Notes: generated by a model not told the origin, from the letters alone. DNA of 64,000 bases from Sclerodactyla briareus (GCA_026419785.1 JAODTK010003555.1:1302001-1366000); one strand, 5' to 3'. Counted from the first letter of the stretch, positions 10,291 through 23,530 are shown. A program made the numbers and translations.

Positions 10291-12740
10291 ATTATCCCAC
10301 TCTCCCATTTGTTCTTGTATCTGGTCATTAGAAATGAGTCAAAGAATCACTAAGCCGTTTAGACTTGCTGGTTCGTCATAAATTTAAAAATCATAAAGAT
10401 AAATGATCATAACAATTATTTGTTCAGACTCAATCATACCACATTGAAAACTAGGCCTAAAGTAACATTTCCACAGCTTGTATGCCCTGGTATATTATTC
10501 AAGTACCACCATATCAGTTTCGCGGAATAAGCCAGTTCGGAGTTACAGTTAATGAGATGATGATATTGTGTCGAAGGTCATCAGGGAACACAGGCAGTTG
10601 GGCGTACGTTGTGCAGAACGATATTTCGAAACTGATCTGCTGATAATTACGAATCCTGCCAAAACGAAACTAACAGATTTCCCCCATTCTTATCAACAAT
10701 AACATACGAAAACATGGATGAAGTTAGTTGCAGTTTCAGTAGTGGTGACAGTTTAAAAAATAAGCCGTAACGATATTGCTACAGGTGGAATCCGACGAAT
10801 TCTTCTCCGTCTATTCCCTCCCCCGATTGTTTCGTGGTGAGCATGGCAGCATGCGCACTTCGAACTACGAACTGGCTTATTGTTAAATGTGTGTCCGTCT
10901 GATGCATGGACCAAGTCGGTGATGTATAGTCAGTCTAATGTTTACTGACTGATAAGAGCTGACCTGAGATAAATAACAGGCGCTTGTTATGTCAGTTTGT
11001 GTGTGCCTCAGGTTTCTTATACTAACTGGATAGCTCTTTTACTGCGAAAAATAAAACCTTGTGCAACAGCGCCCACCCCCCTCCCCCAACCCTCAGGGAA
11101 ATTTGCAGGAATACTATGGAATACCTTCGTACACAAAACTGTGTAACAACAATAACCTCGCTAGAGGAAACCTGTTAACTTGCAGGGCTATAAACTTCAC
11201 CAATAGGTCGTGCAGAGAATGAGGTAGATCAGCCAATCTGTAGGTGTGAATTCTTATCCCCCCCCCCCACTCTCTTTCCCTGTGGGATGGGATGAGAAGG
11301 GCCAATGGTATTGGCTCAGTATCTCACACTACAGGCTTCTGTGACAGAGCTATTATTTTGTTTCTGCACTATAGAAAATTATCAGATGGCCTTCAACATT
11401 ACTGGGAGGTCCATATCACATCTGAAATTCCATATTCCCCAGCCTATAAGAGACTCAGCATAAGAGCCAGGGACAGTGGCTGGAGTCCCTCTCCCTATTT
11501 GAAGTCACCCCCCCCCCCATTCCCTCTGAATGCTGGTGATAGATAGATAGATGGATAGATATATAGATAGATAGATAGATATATGGACGCGCCAAGAACT
11601 GGCCAACGGCGGCCCAACGTCCCAGGAGACGGGAGGAGAGGGTGGTGGTTATCCATCCCAAACACCTGCACCTCACCCTGTCTCCTTGACCTACATTCCC
11701 ATTTTTGGTCTTTTCGTTCGTCAGGTCCCACCCAGACCTATTCCTATTCGAAAAAATGAAATAAAATCACTCTGTCGACTGAAACAAGGGGCAATTCACT
11801 TGCGAACAAGCATTTGTCCTCTGTTCGACGTAAGAACCACCCCCCCCCCCCCCCCACTCCCATCGTCGGTATCCGCAATTGGACTAATTTATTGACCAGT
11901 GGAGTAGTCAACCACAAATCGGGGAGTCGAAGGCTCCAAAACGGGAAATGAAGGAGAAGGGAAGTGGAGGAGAACGAGAAGAAATAGTGGGGAAAACCAA
12001 AAAATCCAGTAGAGTTGGGGGTGAATTGACTAATCACGAGAACGAGTGGACCCAAAATGGCCTTGAGAGTAATGGGAGTATGGTGAGGCACGAGGAAGCC
12101 TGCTATTTTGAGGCCCTCATGAAGTTAAACGTCCCCCCCCCCCCCCCATCACTTCCGTTTGCAGAGGGGAAGAACCGGGAAGAAATGCCCGAACCGGGGG
12201 GAAGTGGTCTCGCTCCTCTGACTTGTTCTGAGCCACGATTCCCCGAAAGATTCTCGTTTCGTTCTATGACGGATACCAGAGTTGCCCTCGTTATGAGATG
12301 CTCAAACAGGAACCGTTAGCAACTGCACTCTTCTGTGATAGACTTCTATACGTTCTCTCTTCTCTCATGTTTGCGAACAGTCGAGAACAAATGGTCGAAT
12401 ACAGTTTACGTACGGTACATAATATGAGCACTGCGACTACTGGTATACCCCATAGGGATAAGACATTGGCAATCCTGAGTTTCTTTTGTTTTTAAAGCTA
12501 TAGTTTCATCTTTGCCTTTTCGAAATGCGCGATAATTCAATTCACGCCCACGTTGCCTCCAAGACGTAGCAAGGACAATTAGTGCAGCTCACGTTTGCTG
12601 TCCAAATTACGTGAAATTTCGTTGTTTTTGCTCAAACGTATGTTTTTTTCACACCTCTAGCGGCAACTGGTCATTGGTATAACATTTCAATACCTCAAAT
12701 GAATGTAGAGAGGCTAATTCTTTCAACTGTTTTGATCGTC
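10291..12740. other. Non-coding with microsatellites
   Basis: Contains C-runs at 11260-11269, 11508-11518, 11841-11856 and 12131-12146, and a (TAGA)n/(ATAG)n tract at 11539-11583. Frames of 60-120 codons across 11.5-12.3 kb are built on these simple repeats and show no domain pattern. No gene is supported. Confidence 0.5.
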
Positions 12741-13510
12741 CTTTCCATTGGCGTACGGGGTTGACGTAACTTGGGGGGCAGAGATTTTTTGCCCGAAAAA
12801 TTGTTGAGGTTACTATCTAAGCGGAGCGCCACTATAGATAGGCGCGGAGCTAACAAGGAAATTTCAGGGTTTTTAACCCCCCAGGTGCCCGGAAACGGCA
12901 ACCCCAGAGTCTTTCTAAGCTGTATGTATCCAACCTCAAAATACAGTTACCATGTGTATATCCTCGCCCCCCCCCCCCAAAAAAAAGAAATTATTGGTGG
13001 CGCCAGGATTTCCCAGGAGGGGGGATCCGGTGACTGACCGAAATTTCAAACACTCACACTACTACCTATGCCAAAACCCACATTTTTGACATCTTAATTA
13101 CTTGAACCGGATTCTTCTCCAAAAAAAGAGGGAATCTCCTTTCTGTTTCCTGATAATATTTTTCCTGAAATAAATACAAAATTTCAAGAGGACTGCTCAA
13201 TTATTAGGCAACATTGACTGGCCTCCAATGGGTAAGTCCCGAAGGCAGGGGCGGCGCCAGGCGTTGGTTGTGGAAGGGGCTGTGGTTCTCCGACGGGGGG
13301 GGGGTCGTTTTCATTAGTGATCTTGTTGATAAACTGATCTGGGGGAGAGGTCTAAGGGTTCCCCCCTCCCCTAGACGCAAAATGGTACTATCCTAGTAGT
13401 ATGATATTCTAGCATGAATTACCTATTGAAAACGTGCAACGCACCTATTTTTTCACGTTTCTCCGCTTTGGGGGGGGGAGGGGCTCATGCCCTGGCGCCA
13501 CCCCTGCCTA
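12741..13510. repeat. Degenerate repeats with ggcgtacgg and ggcgccagg words and G/C runs
   Basis: catt-ggcgtacggggttgacgtaacttgggggg (12747 on) and ctatctaagcggagcgccac (12813 on), followed by ggaaatttcag..ccccccaggtgcccggaaacgg, recur in the same order near 50862-50965, and ccataggcgtacggg recurs at 51147. The phrases gtggcgccagg (12998), ggcggcgccagg (13250) and the reverse form cctggcgccacc (13491) suggest nested remnants of DNA transposons. There is no coding capacity. Confidence 0.5.
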
Positions 13511-16379
13511 AAGGTAATCCACAAAAGTGCCTAAGAAGAATAAATAACGTTTTGATACTCTTATCTTGGAAAAAATATGTATATTCTATGAAAAATGAGG
13601 CAAGTGACGTCAGTAAAATAAATGGACAACTCACTGAATTCACTCACTATGCGGTGCATGGAATATGAGGGATTTGAACTATATCCAGGATTTTTCCCGG
13701 CCGGGCAGCTTCGAGATATGTCAGAGGGTGGAAACATCGTGTGAGAATCCAGATAAAGGAATAACAGAGTAACGCTAACACTGGACGGTGTCTTTCTATA
13801 TTTAATTATTGCATCGGCATCGGGACGCGATGCATGCTCGAATGATCCGAAACCAAGTCAGCCCTACAACAAACTCACTAAAAACTTCTCAAACAGAAAA
13901 ACCCCCCCCAGTTTTTTTAGTACATACCCCATACCACGAGGGCTAAACTTTCCCCAAATAACCCTAACGTAGTCCCCTACAACTCTACCAGTGTACATAT
14001 ACCTAAAAATAAAAATAAGCATGTACCTATTTTGCCCGAAGACTCTTCGGAAGAGTAAAGAGACACTGTGGTCGCTGTCTATAAATATAATGTTTGAAAT
14101 TGTGTGTAGTTGGCGAAAATCCTGACCCTCAAAGTGAATTAAATGCACAACACACTTCGTTGGAGCTAGCAAATGCATGTATTGTAGGTGTGTAGAGATG
14201 CGTGCTAACGTGCAGTCTCTTCAATGAGTTCTTGAACGAAAACACATGTTTTGAACAATTTGTGGGTAAAATTCAAAAGGATGTAATGTTATTAGGGTAA
14301 ATTGGTTAATGGCAACATTTACCCAGTTCGGCAGTCTCTATTTGCCCGACTGGATCAATTGATTTGCCTGAATTGGGAGGGGGGCGAGTGCCCCCTCTGC
14401 CCCCCCCCCCCCCCGCCTCGTACGCCTATGGTCCTTTCCATGGTATCATATGACACGCTTCTTTCTTGTTCTGATAATTTTTTATTTGAGATGCGATAAT
14501 TTACCTCAATTGCGCTGTGGATTAGTGAATGGCTAGCTTGACGCTTATGGGCGTCCGCGAGAGGGGTCCACCCACCCCCTACTTGGAAAATCAAACAAAT
14601 AAATCATCATGCAAAATATCTTAACTCACAGTGTCAGTTTTTACTCGTGAAACAGGAATATAATCCTATGCAGGATCGCATCGAACTTGTCAATAACCCT
14701 CTTTATTAGCTTGGTCTTCTGACTGTTCACCTTTTCGCGGTGGACACTGCGCATACAGAGGCCAGATAGACGTTGATCACTCATCGTTGATCTCAACCAG
14801 GTCTCCACGCGGCGCATCGTGCTGAAGGACCTTCCTACTATTAAAGCAAGACGTTGCTGGCAGATCAGTTCGATAAGAATAGCCTGCATGGTGCTCAGCT
14901 GGAAACAGAGTGGTTTGATTCACCAGCTCAATCATACCTCAACAGTCATTATTCAGTGGTTCTTGTTTTCTATACATCGTACCATGCTATAGTGCGTCTT
15001 CCACAGGATTGTTCAATTCCGTACATTTTCTTGACAGGTACAATTATGCGCTTGAATACACCTCTCCCCCGAGAGAGCACTTCAGGGATGTAGCGCAAAA
15101 CGTTGAAATATATGGATGTGGCTGTCACCAAAGCGACGATCCAGGGACTGGATCAAGGAATCCATATATGGGACGTAGATCGTGAATATGGGAGGGGGCG
15201 GGTATAGTGCATAATTGGGTAAATGACATATGCCTATATGGCCTGTTCGACAGTTTTAACGTCCATATATAGGCGTACGAGGCCGTGGCCGAGAGGCAGA
15301 TTCCCCTTGAACAATTTTCCACATTGGAATATCTAAAAAAAACTACAGACATGAAATCCTGGTTTCAGAGCTGGGTATACCTGCAGCTCAGAACACTCTC
15401 CAAGTGTCGTTTCCGGCCATCTGGAGGGTTGGAAGAGCCAAAATTTTCCTGTCCGCTCCGCGCCAACGGAGTTTGTAGTGCATTATATGAGAAATTATTT
15501 GCGACTGAGAATCCCACATTTTGGGTTTTGTCAAGCGAAGTCCCGCAGACGATATGTCAGTTTCCGAGAACTGCTAGAACTGCCCTCCCATATCGTTTGT
15601 TTTAGCAGGAGGCTATACAGATTACACATACATGCTGATGAATCTAGTACACTAGACATTAATAAGTAATAGTGCTTGCAGCCTAAGCTCATAGTCGCCT
15701 GTAAACTTCTGAATGGCTGATTCGCGCTATTCACATTCACCCCTGGAACTGACCAATCAGACAAGCGGGAGAAAGTGATGATGGGTGCATGCGCGACAGG
15801 ATCTATAACTTTCATAATAGAGGTCGCCCTTCCGTAAAGCGCATAGTGGTGGGCCTGGGATGTCATGTTGATTTTTTAGCGTGTGTTTTCCAATCACAGT
15901 TTGTGGTTACTAGTACCAGTTATGAAAAATTATTGGACAACCACTCCCGCGGAGCAAAGATGATCACACCATATATTCTAAAACATGTGGCCTATATCCA
16001 GAGTGCAGAAGAAGCGATTTGAATAAAAAATAGTTGATGCTCAGTGAGTGAGGTATTTTGCTGCCAAATACCATACGACTGTGCCCGGCATACTGCAGGC
16101 TGGAAAACGCATCAATTAGAGAGGAGCGCGGACACAGGGACACTAAATTTCCGGCTGCTGAAAACATATTGAGGAGTATGAATTTGGACGCTGAACTGAC
16201 CTGACTGATCTGCAATCGCAACGCAGTAGAGAAAATATTTCTATTGAATCGATAATTTATTAGTACAGCCGCCACAGCGGATCCCCATCTGCAGTTGGTC
16301 GCCTGAAATTCAATCATCCATTCCCGAATACCTTAGCCTTTAGTAGGCGGTTGTTTCTGGATCTCAAATGAACTATTAT
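13511..16379. other. Non-coding, nothing recognised
   Basis: Holds a C-run with the reverse-strand phrase cgtacgcctatgg at 14399-14431, matching the repeat ends at 12.7 and 51.1 kb. Frames of 60-110 codons are scattered on both strands without family signatures or splice support. Confidence 0.4.
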
Positions 16380-16620
16380 TATCATTGGGAAAGTGCATAG
16401 GTCGCACCGGTGGCCACTGCACCAAGCCTGCCGTTGAAGTCACGCTGTCACGGGCGCGGCGCATTCGGCAGGCTATCCTGCTCGCTTCTCGATGATTGGT
16501 CCGCTCAGCTGCCAACGTCGCTGTAGGAAGACGTCTCGCCGGGTATCCCGGCTGAAAATCAGGGACGTCGGCGGCTACAATTCTGAAGCGTGCGCCATTT
16601 GTTATCGAAATATGTCTTCT
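16380..16620. promoter_or_regulatory. CpG-rich segment with a CCAAT-type box, possible promoter
   Basis: This 240-bp stretch has about 25 CpG dinucleotides (for example cacgggcgcggcgcattcgg and gacgtctcgccggg) in an otherwise CpG-poor, AT-rich background. It contains gattggt at 16494-16500, an inverted CCAAT box. It lies about 7 kb upstream of the first recognised UBTF exon. No TATA box or first exon could be tied to it, so its role is an inference. Confidence 0.3.
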
Positions 16621-17614
16621 CTATCGGTAAATTATGAACTGAAAATGTTTGGCATGGAAGAATTAATCCTTTGCCTGTGTTAAGGAAGTGACATCAAGTA
16701 TCATGTTGAATTTTTTATAGTGACAATTGAGGCAATTTTATTTCCGATCACGTTGGCCTCTTAGCCTAACGTTAGCCTAGTTATGATACGTTCCGCACCA
16801 ATGTGCATTCATCCTACCGTTCATTGCGGGTATAAATTAGGCCTAGGCCTAACCTGAGTATGAACATAATGAAGTTCTCACTAGTCAGGGCAGTAATGTC
16901 CGTAACCAGGGCAGACTATTGTTAGGTTTGTGAAGCGTACCGTACAAAGGACTGGGCAAGGACTTGGCAGGTAGTCCTAAAGCCGGGGCTGAGGTGGCCA
17001 TCCATACGTCCTTGTACCTTGTACCTTGTAGTTTCCACCTCCACCTCCGAAAAGTTCCGCTAGGGATATAACTGGAGGTCTTGACTTCTAGCTCCATCCG
17101 AAAGTGTGACACTTCGGTGAAATTAGATGTAGCCTAGGCTACCATCCCTACAGTCCGTGAATGCTGCTGTGGAATCTTTCAGTCGCATTTTGTAACTTGT
17201 TTCATGTTTGTCACAAATAAGGCAATGTGTCGTGCTCTAGGCCTAAACTGAGTCGCAACTTATACGAGTACACGCCATTCATACCAGGGTTGTGCTAATT
17301 TGTGAACACCGACTGCGGTAACCGTCGGGTAATTATAAATAATCGGAAATGATCTGTAATAATCAGTGATTGTGATGTCGTCTGCTACCAGTAGGCACCT
17401 TCATCGCACCAGTCGGTACCAGTCGAAGTTTGCGGGACCGGATATTCATAGCCAGTGTACTTATTCGGAAAGGTGGACAGAAGAGAAACCCAGGTGTTTG
17501 AGCAGGGAACATTCCCGGCAAGTACTGTTCTGTTTTTATTAGGCTCATATTATCATTGAGGCAATATTTGGTGCAATGAGTGGTGCTCCGAGTCACAATA
17601 AAAAGTGTGTATGT
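16621..17614. other. Non-coding, nothing recognised
   Basis: Single-copy-looking AT-rich sequence with words such as taggcctaggcctaac. No exon or repeat could be supported. Confidence 0.4.
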
Positions 17615-17985
17615 GTTTGCATTAGGGCTGTGCCCTCATGATTAATCCATTATCGATTATAAATTTTAAAAACTATTATAATAAAAAAAAATTGTATTTG
17701 TTCTGGTAGGTATTGAATACATGTATTACGGGGAGGGCTCATAAGTCCCTTCTCCTGCACATTAATGTATCAATCACATGGATAAGGCTGACTGGCTAAG
17801 CTTCTCTGTTACAATTATTAGGAGTGTTGTCTAGAAGCCAGACATTAAGTCAAGAAGAGGAACGAGTGTGAGAACATTTCTGATTTTATAGCTCCCAATT
17901 AATCAGAACATGATATTCTTAATCGATTCATCATTCTTCAACTACATGGATTAATCTCTAGTTAGGCACAAGCCCTAGTTTGCAT
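17615..17985 (+). mobile_element. hAT-type MITE with 8-bp target duplication
   Basis: The element spans 17623-17977. It starts tagggctgtgcc and ends ggcacaagcccta, a near-perfect terminal inverted repeat. Both sides carry the identical 8-bp word GTTTGCAT (17615-17622 and 17978-17985), the target duplication length of hAT transposons. At 355 bp with no frame it is non-autonomous. A reversed relative lies at 24454-24791. Confidence 0.9.
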
Positions 17986-18714
17986 GAACACAACACAGAC
18001 ATAGCAGACAGACACATCCACACTATTAACACATCACACATAACCCCCCACAATCACCCCCCTCCCCATCCCCCTCCCCTCCCTCTCCCCCCCACAACAA
18101 TACACATGCTTGTCTGCATCAACTAAAACAATTTATTCCTGCACATTAAACACACAAAATGACCATAGCCCTGCCCAAACGGCACTCCATAATGCCTGAA
18201 CGGCGCTCCATAATAGCATCTGTGGAAATCTTTGCGTCCCTGAAAATCGCAAACCGAGCAATTGTCAGATTTACCGATCGGGGATACGTTCATAGAATCA
18301 TGAACCCCAAACATGATACGATGCCGAGCAGGGGCTTCACTTTTTCACACCATTGTGTATGTGTTTGTGTGTGTTGCCTTCACAGAATTATGAAAGCCCG
18401 ATGGCATGCCTGTGATCAGGTCTTCATTCCACTACGCCGTGGCTGCGGTGTGCCTGCTTTGTAAAGCCACTGTTTTATACTTATAGGTCCTGGATGTATT
18501 TATAGCTACGCCGCAGCGGCCGCGTGCCATTCGCCATTCGCTAATCTGCATTAAATCGTTTGATCATGGATATAACGGTGCACACCAGTGTTTACGCTAG
18601 GTTTCAAAACCATTCCAAGGGGATTTCCAAATCTTGGGGGGGGGGGTTCTCAGAAAAAGATCAGCGAATCTTGGTACCATGCATACCTCCGAACATTGCC
18701 ATATTGGCACAATT
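17986..18714. other. C-rich low-complexity and unassigned sequence
   Basis: A cccctcccc tract occupies about 18054-18090. ggcactccataatgcctgaacggcgctccataatag near 18180-18216 is a short direct repeat. No gene was seen. Confidence 0.4.
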
Positions 18715-19145
18715 AAAATAATTTCATGTTATGGGCGTCCCCGCCCTACCCTTTTTTTGGAGGATTCTGAAATTTTTTTTTTTCTTCCTCCATTCATGCC
18801 ATAACCTTTTTTCGAAAGAAATTTGTAATTCTAACTCCATGGAATCAGTTTGCTCTTGACAGAGGCACAATTTGAAGCATGTTTCAGGTTAGTAACCCTG
18901 TAGACCATAAAATAAAGGAAAAAAAGGACCTCCTCCTTGAGAAAGGTCAAGTGGCAAAACCCTGCTTCGACCCGCTTCTTTTCCTCTTTTCAAACCTGTC
19001 TAAGGTATTTCTCACGTTGCATTTTATTAGAAATGGTTATTATGCAATTTTCTGGTTATGAATGGCTATTAGTATTAGTTTGAGCTACATGTGGGACACC
19101 AATTTAGTATAAACATCTTGATAAGCAATGGTAGGGTCGCCACAA
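18715..19145 (+). repeat. Dispersed repeat R1, copy A
   Basis: ataatttcatgttatgggcgtccccgcc, ggaggattctgaaattt, catgccataacctttttt, cagtttgctcttgacagaggcac, gaccataaaataaagga and aatggttattatgcaattttctggtta recur in the same order and spacing at 33725-34160. The repeat is about 430 bp, non-coding, and has no visible terminal inverted repeat. Confidence 0.85.
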
Positions 19146-19597
19146 AAAAAAGAAAAAAAAAAAGGGGGCGCCTCTCAGTTTCAAAAAAGCGCCCCCCCTG
19201 GGACGACTAAAAGTTGTCATTTTTATGGCCTACAGTTTTTACAATAGAAGGTGAGTAATTAGGGTTACATGTACACTGCAGCCTCCTCCTGGCACAAGTT
19301 CGTCTCCCTGACTCCCTCTCTACAATCGACCACATTGGCAAACGTTGCTACACAAGTTACACTGTATAGGCAGTAGGTAAATGGGGATAAAGCACACCGT
19401 GCCATGCCATCCTGCGCCATCCCATAGCTACGTTACTGTCGCCGAAACTCAGAAAGGGCAAATCCTTCAACGGCAACAATTTTTCTGGCCCATGGTGAAT
19501 GTTCTTTCCAGGCAAAATTGTATTTTGTGTGATTAAATAAGAAAACAACAGGTAGGACCTGAACAACAGGTAGGACATTTAAAGTCACTGGCAGTCA
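19146..19597. other. Non-coding with a short inverted G/C pair
   Basis: gggggcgcc (19163 on) and gcgcccccc (19189 on) flank a purine tract. Nothing else was recognised. Confidence 0.35.
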
Positions 19598-19622
19598 ACT
19601 GTTTTTTTTTTTTTCCCCTTCC

Positions 19623-19657
<35 letters not shown>

Positions 19658-19662
19658 CCTTT

Positions 19663-19730
<68 letters not shown>

Positions 19731-19803
19731 CTTTTTTTTTTTTTCTTTTTTTTCACCCCCACCTTTTTTTTTTTTTCCTTTTTTTTTTTTTTTTTTTTTT
19801 TTC
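19598..19803 (-). repeat. 200-bp poly-T tract (poly-A on the minus strand)
   Basis: Almost pure T with scattered C. It yields a meaningless poly-lysine minus-strand frame. It could be an expanded retrotransposon tail or a sequencing/assembly artefact; no identifiable element adjoins it. Confidence 0.9.
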
Positions 19804-22529
19804 TTGAAATACTTAATGTGCTTCCACAAAGGCTGTTTCTGCGGGGATATACACGTCAAACTCAGACACAATGTTTCTTCAGAGTGCCCAGAGATTTAGG
19901 ACCCGGGGCCCGTCATAGAATGTTTATTGACTGCTAAGACATCTTTGGCCATTTGGAGATCAAAGTCCAAAGTAGTTGTGGGGGTACAATAGGCTATTGT
20001 TTGAAACTGCCTAATGGCCTCATTATCTTGACATTGTTCACATAATTCGATCTCCGCGACCCCTGGAAGTATCCGGGAATATTGGTTATGGGTGTGTAGC
20101 CGCCACCGTCCCAGGCGCCGCTGCCGCCGGAAACTTTAGGCGTCTGCGCAATAACTCTTTAAACGCTTTATCCTCAACTTATACACATGTCCGCCCTAGT
20201 GATCTTCTCAGATGAGTTTGAAAGTTGGCTTCACTGCAGGGCTAGGGGCCGCTATTTGTCATGATTTATGATGCAAATTTTCAGTTAGTCGAATTTGAAC
20301 GAAACTTGGTGGGTAGGAATTTAGTTGATCCGAAAATGTGGAGGTCATTTTCAGGTTATCGTAGGTCAATTTGTATATTTTAATGCGATTTTCCACACTT
20401 TGTCAAATTTGGCACCGAAAGTTGGTGTGGGAGCTCCATTTGTTCCTGATGAACGTTCAAGGTCTATCAAGGCGCCCATTTGATCAGATTTGCATATTTT
20501 TGGTTACTTTTTTATCACTTCCATGGATTACACAACAAAAAAACTTGGTGGACTGAAGGCTACATCCTGTTTTCTTATCGACATGGAGGTATTATATGGG
20601 TGTGGATGCTCTTCCCAATGATTGCTCAAAGCAGGGATATATATGCGTGGGATGGTTACCCCCCTACACATGTCTCTTGTACATTCATCTTGGAACATTT
20701 GTGGCGGTTTGAACCGACAGCACCATTGGTGCTCTAGTTTCCAAGCTGTGATAGTAAGTTCGGTTGGCTTCAAAATTATATGGAGATCCCTTGGTCCTTC
20801 TAGTAGTGCCAATCCCCGTTCAGATAACTGAAGGGGATGATAAGGGAAATGTAGTCATATTTTGACGTTCTAAACTATGGTTTATTTGCTACTATTTAAA
20901 CCTTGAAACGTTTCTTACGTGGCCCCCTGATTATTATGTGTAGAGAAGGACGGTATTGCTCAGTGCTATTGTAATGCAATTTCTAGGTTAGGCTTGTGGA
21001 CTCATACATCACCTCGTACTTCTTTTGATGATATAGATAGAGAACCAGCCTGATACCCTATACTTTATTTTTTAATTTACAGGTAAACCACCATCAGCTG
21101 AAAGTGTGTTTCCTTCCGCTCCAGCCACGGCAATGTACAAGAAAAGGTACAGTATGTATTTTATTGTCCGAAGGCAGTCGGCGTACCGTGCCAATGGGAA
21201 GAAAGCTGTGTGAAACTTATTTATTACGGTGGCAAATCGAGCCTGAGGGACAAAACCGGAAACGTTGAGTAGGGATGCGTAAAATGTTTGTACTTGTGTA
21301 GTGTAAAGGTTACATTGAAAAACAAACCCTGGTCCCCTCTCTCCACAAGGCAATCAAATGCTCCTAGCAGGGTCAAGCAGACGTGTTGCAGTCCTCCACC
21401 TATAGTGTGAGTTAATAATTGGGCCATCTCATTCACACGCTAAACGTGAGGTGCATTCAACTCAACATTAAACGGTGAAGAGGGGACAATATTGTTTGAA
21501 ACCCTGGAGTCCGCTGCACGCTCCTAAGTTGTCAGTTACAAACAACGAAATATTTGTAAAAGCGTTCTATCATCTAAACACATTGAAGTGATTGGCTTCT
21601 CTCAGATCATGCAGATTTCTGATAAAATGTCACCAATGACAATGATTGGGTAGTGAAGAAATGATCCAGGTCAGTGTTTTGTATAGATTCCAAAGAAGCT
21701 GTAGTGATCAGAAATTAGGCGTTTCCAGAACCTCTTGTCAGAATCATATCATAGATGGTTTTGAGCCGTATTGGTGGGTGCCTAAAAGTGTTTTGGAAAA
21801 TTAAGGTTTCTCAAGTCTTATTCAGTCGAGCTTATTTATCAGCACCACAAGTAAATATGAAAATCATGAAAGTGAGCACTTCTTCCGAATTTCAAAATGG
21901 ATATGTTGGGAGGATCAAGCCTGAGGATTGATCATCGTTTTCCTGATTCCCACCCGGGCGAAAAGGGTTGGCTTTACTCCGACTGAGGACAAGGGCAAGG
22001 TCAGCGAGTGGGTAAGCAACCTCCCACAACAAATTATCAGAGAATTCTGTTTTTGAAAGGGTCTTTCTCGTTCCAGCCGGTGAGGAGACTGACTCGTAAA
22101 ACAACAACCCATGGATTCCGTTGGCCAGGGATTGTAGAAAAATGGCAGAGAGATGTACGCAAAACGAGCAATCCCCCTCACTGTGGTCCACAAGCCCCGG
22201 AAATGCTGTAATGGAAACTCCTGTGCAGGAGTGAAGTCAGTGTGGAACAGTGTTGCTAAGCCCGACAGGCCTCACTATAGTGTGCTTTCGTGGACCTGGT
22301 TTTGGGCGACAGATTCGCATTTAGTCAGAAGTTAGAATAGGTTACGATTGAAGCCTCAGTTCATTGCGAATTCACCATTAAAAGATCTAGTCAGTTCTAG
22401 GTGACGTATGTATTACTTTACGCGAATAGTCCCCGGTATTGCCAGACGTAATAGATTTTTATTCCGAATTATGTTTCTGTGCTTCGGTAATCGCTCGTTG
22501 ACTTTCCTGCAATTCTGAAACAGAGTATC
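19804..22529. other. Region upstream of the recognised UBTF exons, no secure exon
   Basis: Probably holds the 5' end of the UBTF gene, but no exon could be proved. 20280-20480 contains repeat wording (gaacgaaacttggtgggtagg) shared with 45410-45500. A short CpG-rich patch, ccaggcgccgctgccgccggaaac, with an ETS-like CCGGAA word lies near 20110-20136. Confidence 0.35.
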
Positions 22530-23530
22530 AAGTTCATTCTTGGTTATGGTGCCCATAATGAATGCATTTTGATCCCTATGTTTTTGGGCTCAGGTCAAAG
22601 GGCATCTGAGGGGAGAGGTCAAAGTCGAATCTTGTAATACGATGAGCCCAGAATGCAGGGTTCCGATCAGTTGAATGTAGTATGCATTTTTGTTTATGGA
22701 AAAAAGTACAAGAACCTTTTTGTTCTTTGGTAGACAGCAGTCAGTTTTGGGAAAAAATAGGGAAATGTGAAAAATTGATATTTGCCATGTCAGCTTGTTA
22801 ACAAAATAACTCGATCTCACTTGAGGATGAAAGCTGATCGTGGTATGGAGTTCCCCATAAAGATTACATGCTCCTATTGTTTTGGGGTAGGTCAGAGATC
22901 AGGAGAGGTCTCAAAGCCCCAAAAAATCTTCGTGAACAATAAGTTGAGAATGGCTGGTCTGATCCAGTTCGAAAGTCAGTATGCCAGCTTTTTTATGAGA
23001 AGTGAAGGAACCCTATTGTTTTTTGTGTTAGACTGGCAGTCAGTTCTGGGAGAGGGACAACGGAGAAAATTTGTTGAAAAAAAAAAAAAATAGATATTTT
23101 GGTCAATTTTAACTTGTGAACGCAATAACTTGACCCCATATGGAATGGATGAAGTTCATATACTTGGTATGAGGCGTTCCCCACCCCCCGAAGAGTAGAG
23201 TGCATATTCTCTATTGCGTTTGGGGGTCAGATCTAAAGTCATCTGAGGTCAAGAGATCATTGTGTCAAAGTCTGAAAAATTTTGGTTGACAGGATCCGTG
23301 CAGAATGCCTCTGACCAGAAGTAGTTTGGAATTCAGTAGCAGCTTTCTTATGGAAAAAAAAAAAAATACAGTATGTGTTGAAAAAAATTGATATTTTGGC
23401 AAAACTTTAGCTTGTTAACAATCTGCATGGATGAGTTCATACTTGGTAGTGAGTCCGTTTGAGAGTAATACAATGATTCCTATTGTAGATCTTGGACAAT
23501 GTTAGCTGATCAAGTCAGAATCAGTTCAGG
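22530..23530 (+). repeat. Dispersed repeat with AGGTCA half-sites, copies near 23 kb
   Basis: At least three consecutive degenerate units carry the wording aacaaaataactcgatctcacttgagg-atgaa, tgttttggggtaggtcagagatcag-gagaggtc and gtcagttttgggaaaaaa-taggg. 22592-22604 reads AGGTCAAAGGGCA (DR1-like). It ends shortly before the first recognised UBTF exon. Confidence 0.7.

Noticed and set aside
11948-12319. 123-codon plus-strand frame
   Set aside because: Low-complexity composition with a poly-proline stretch from a C run; no domain, splice or homology support.
19533-19871. 112-codon minus-strand frame rich in lysine
   Set aside because: It is simply the poly-T tract read on the other strand.
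21083-21146. Possible upstream exon (KPPSAESVFPSAPATAMYKK) after a strong pyrimidine tract
   Set aside because: It does not match UBF or another family that I recognise, and the donor gtacag is weak.
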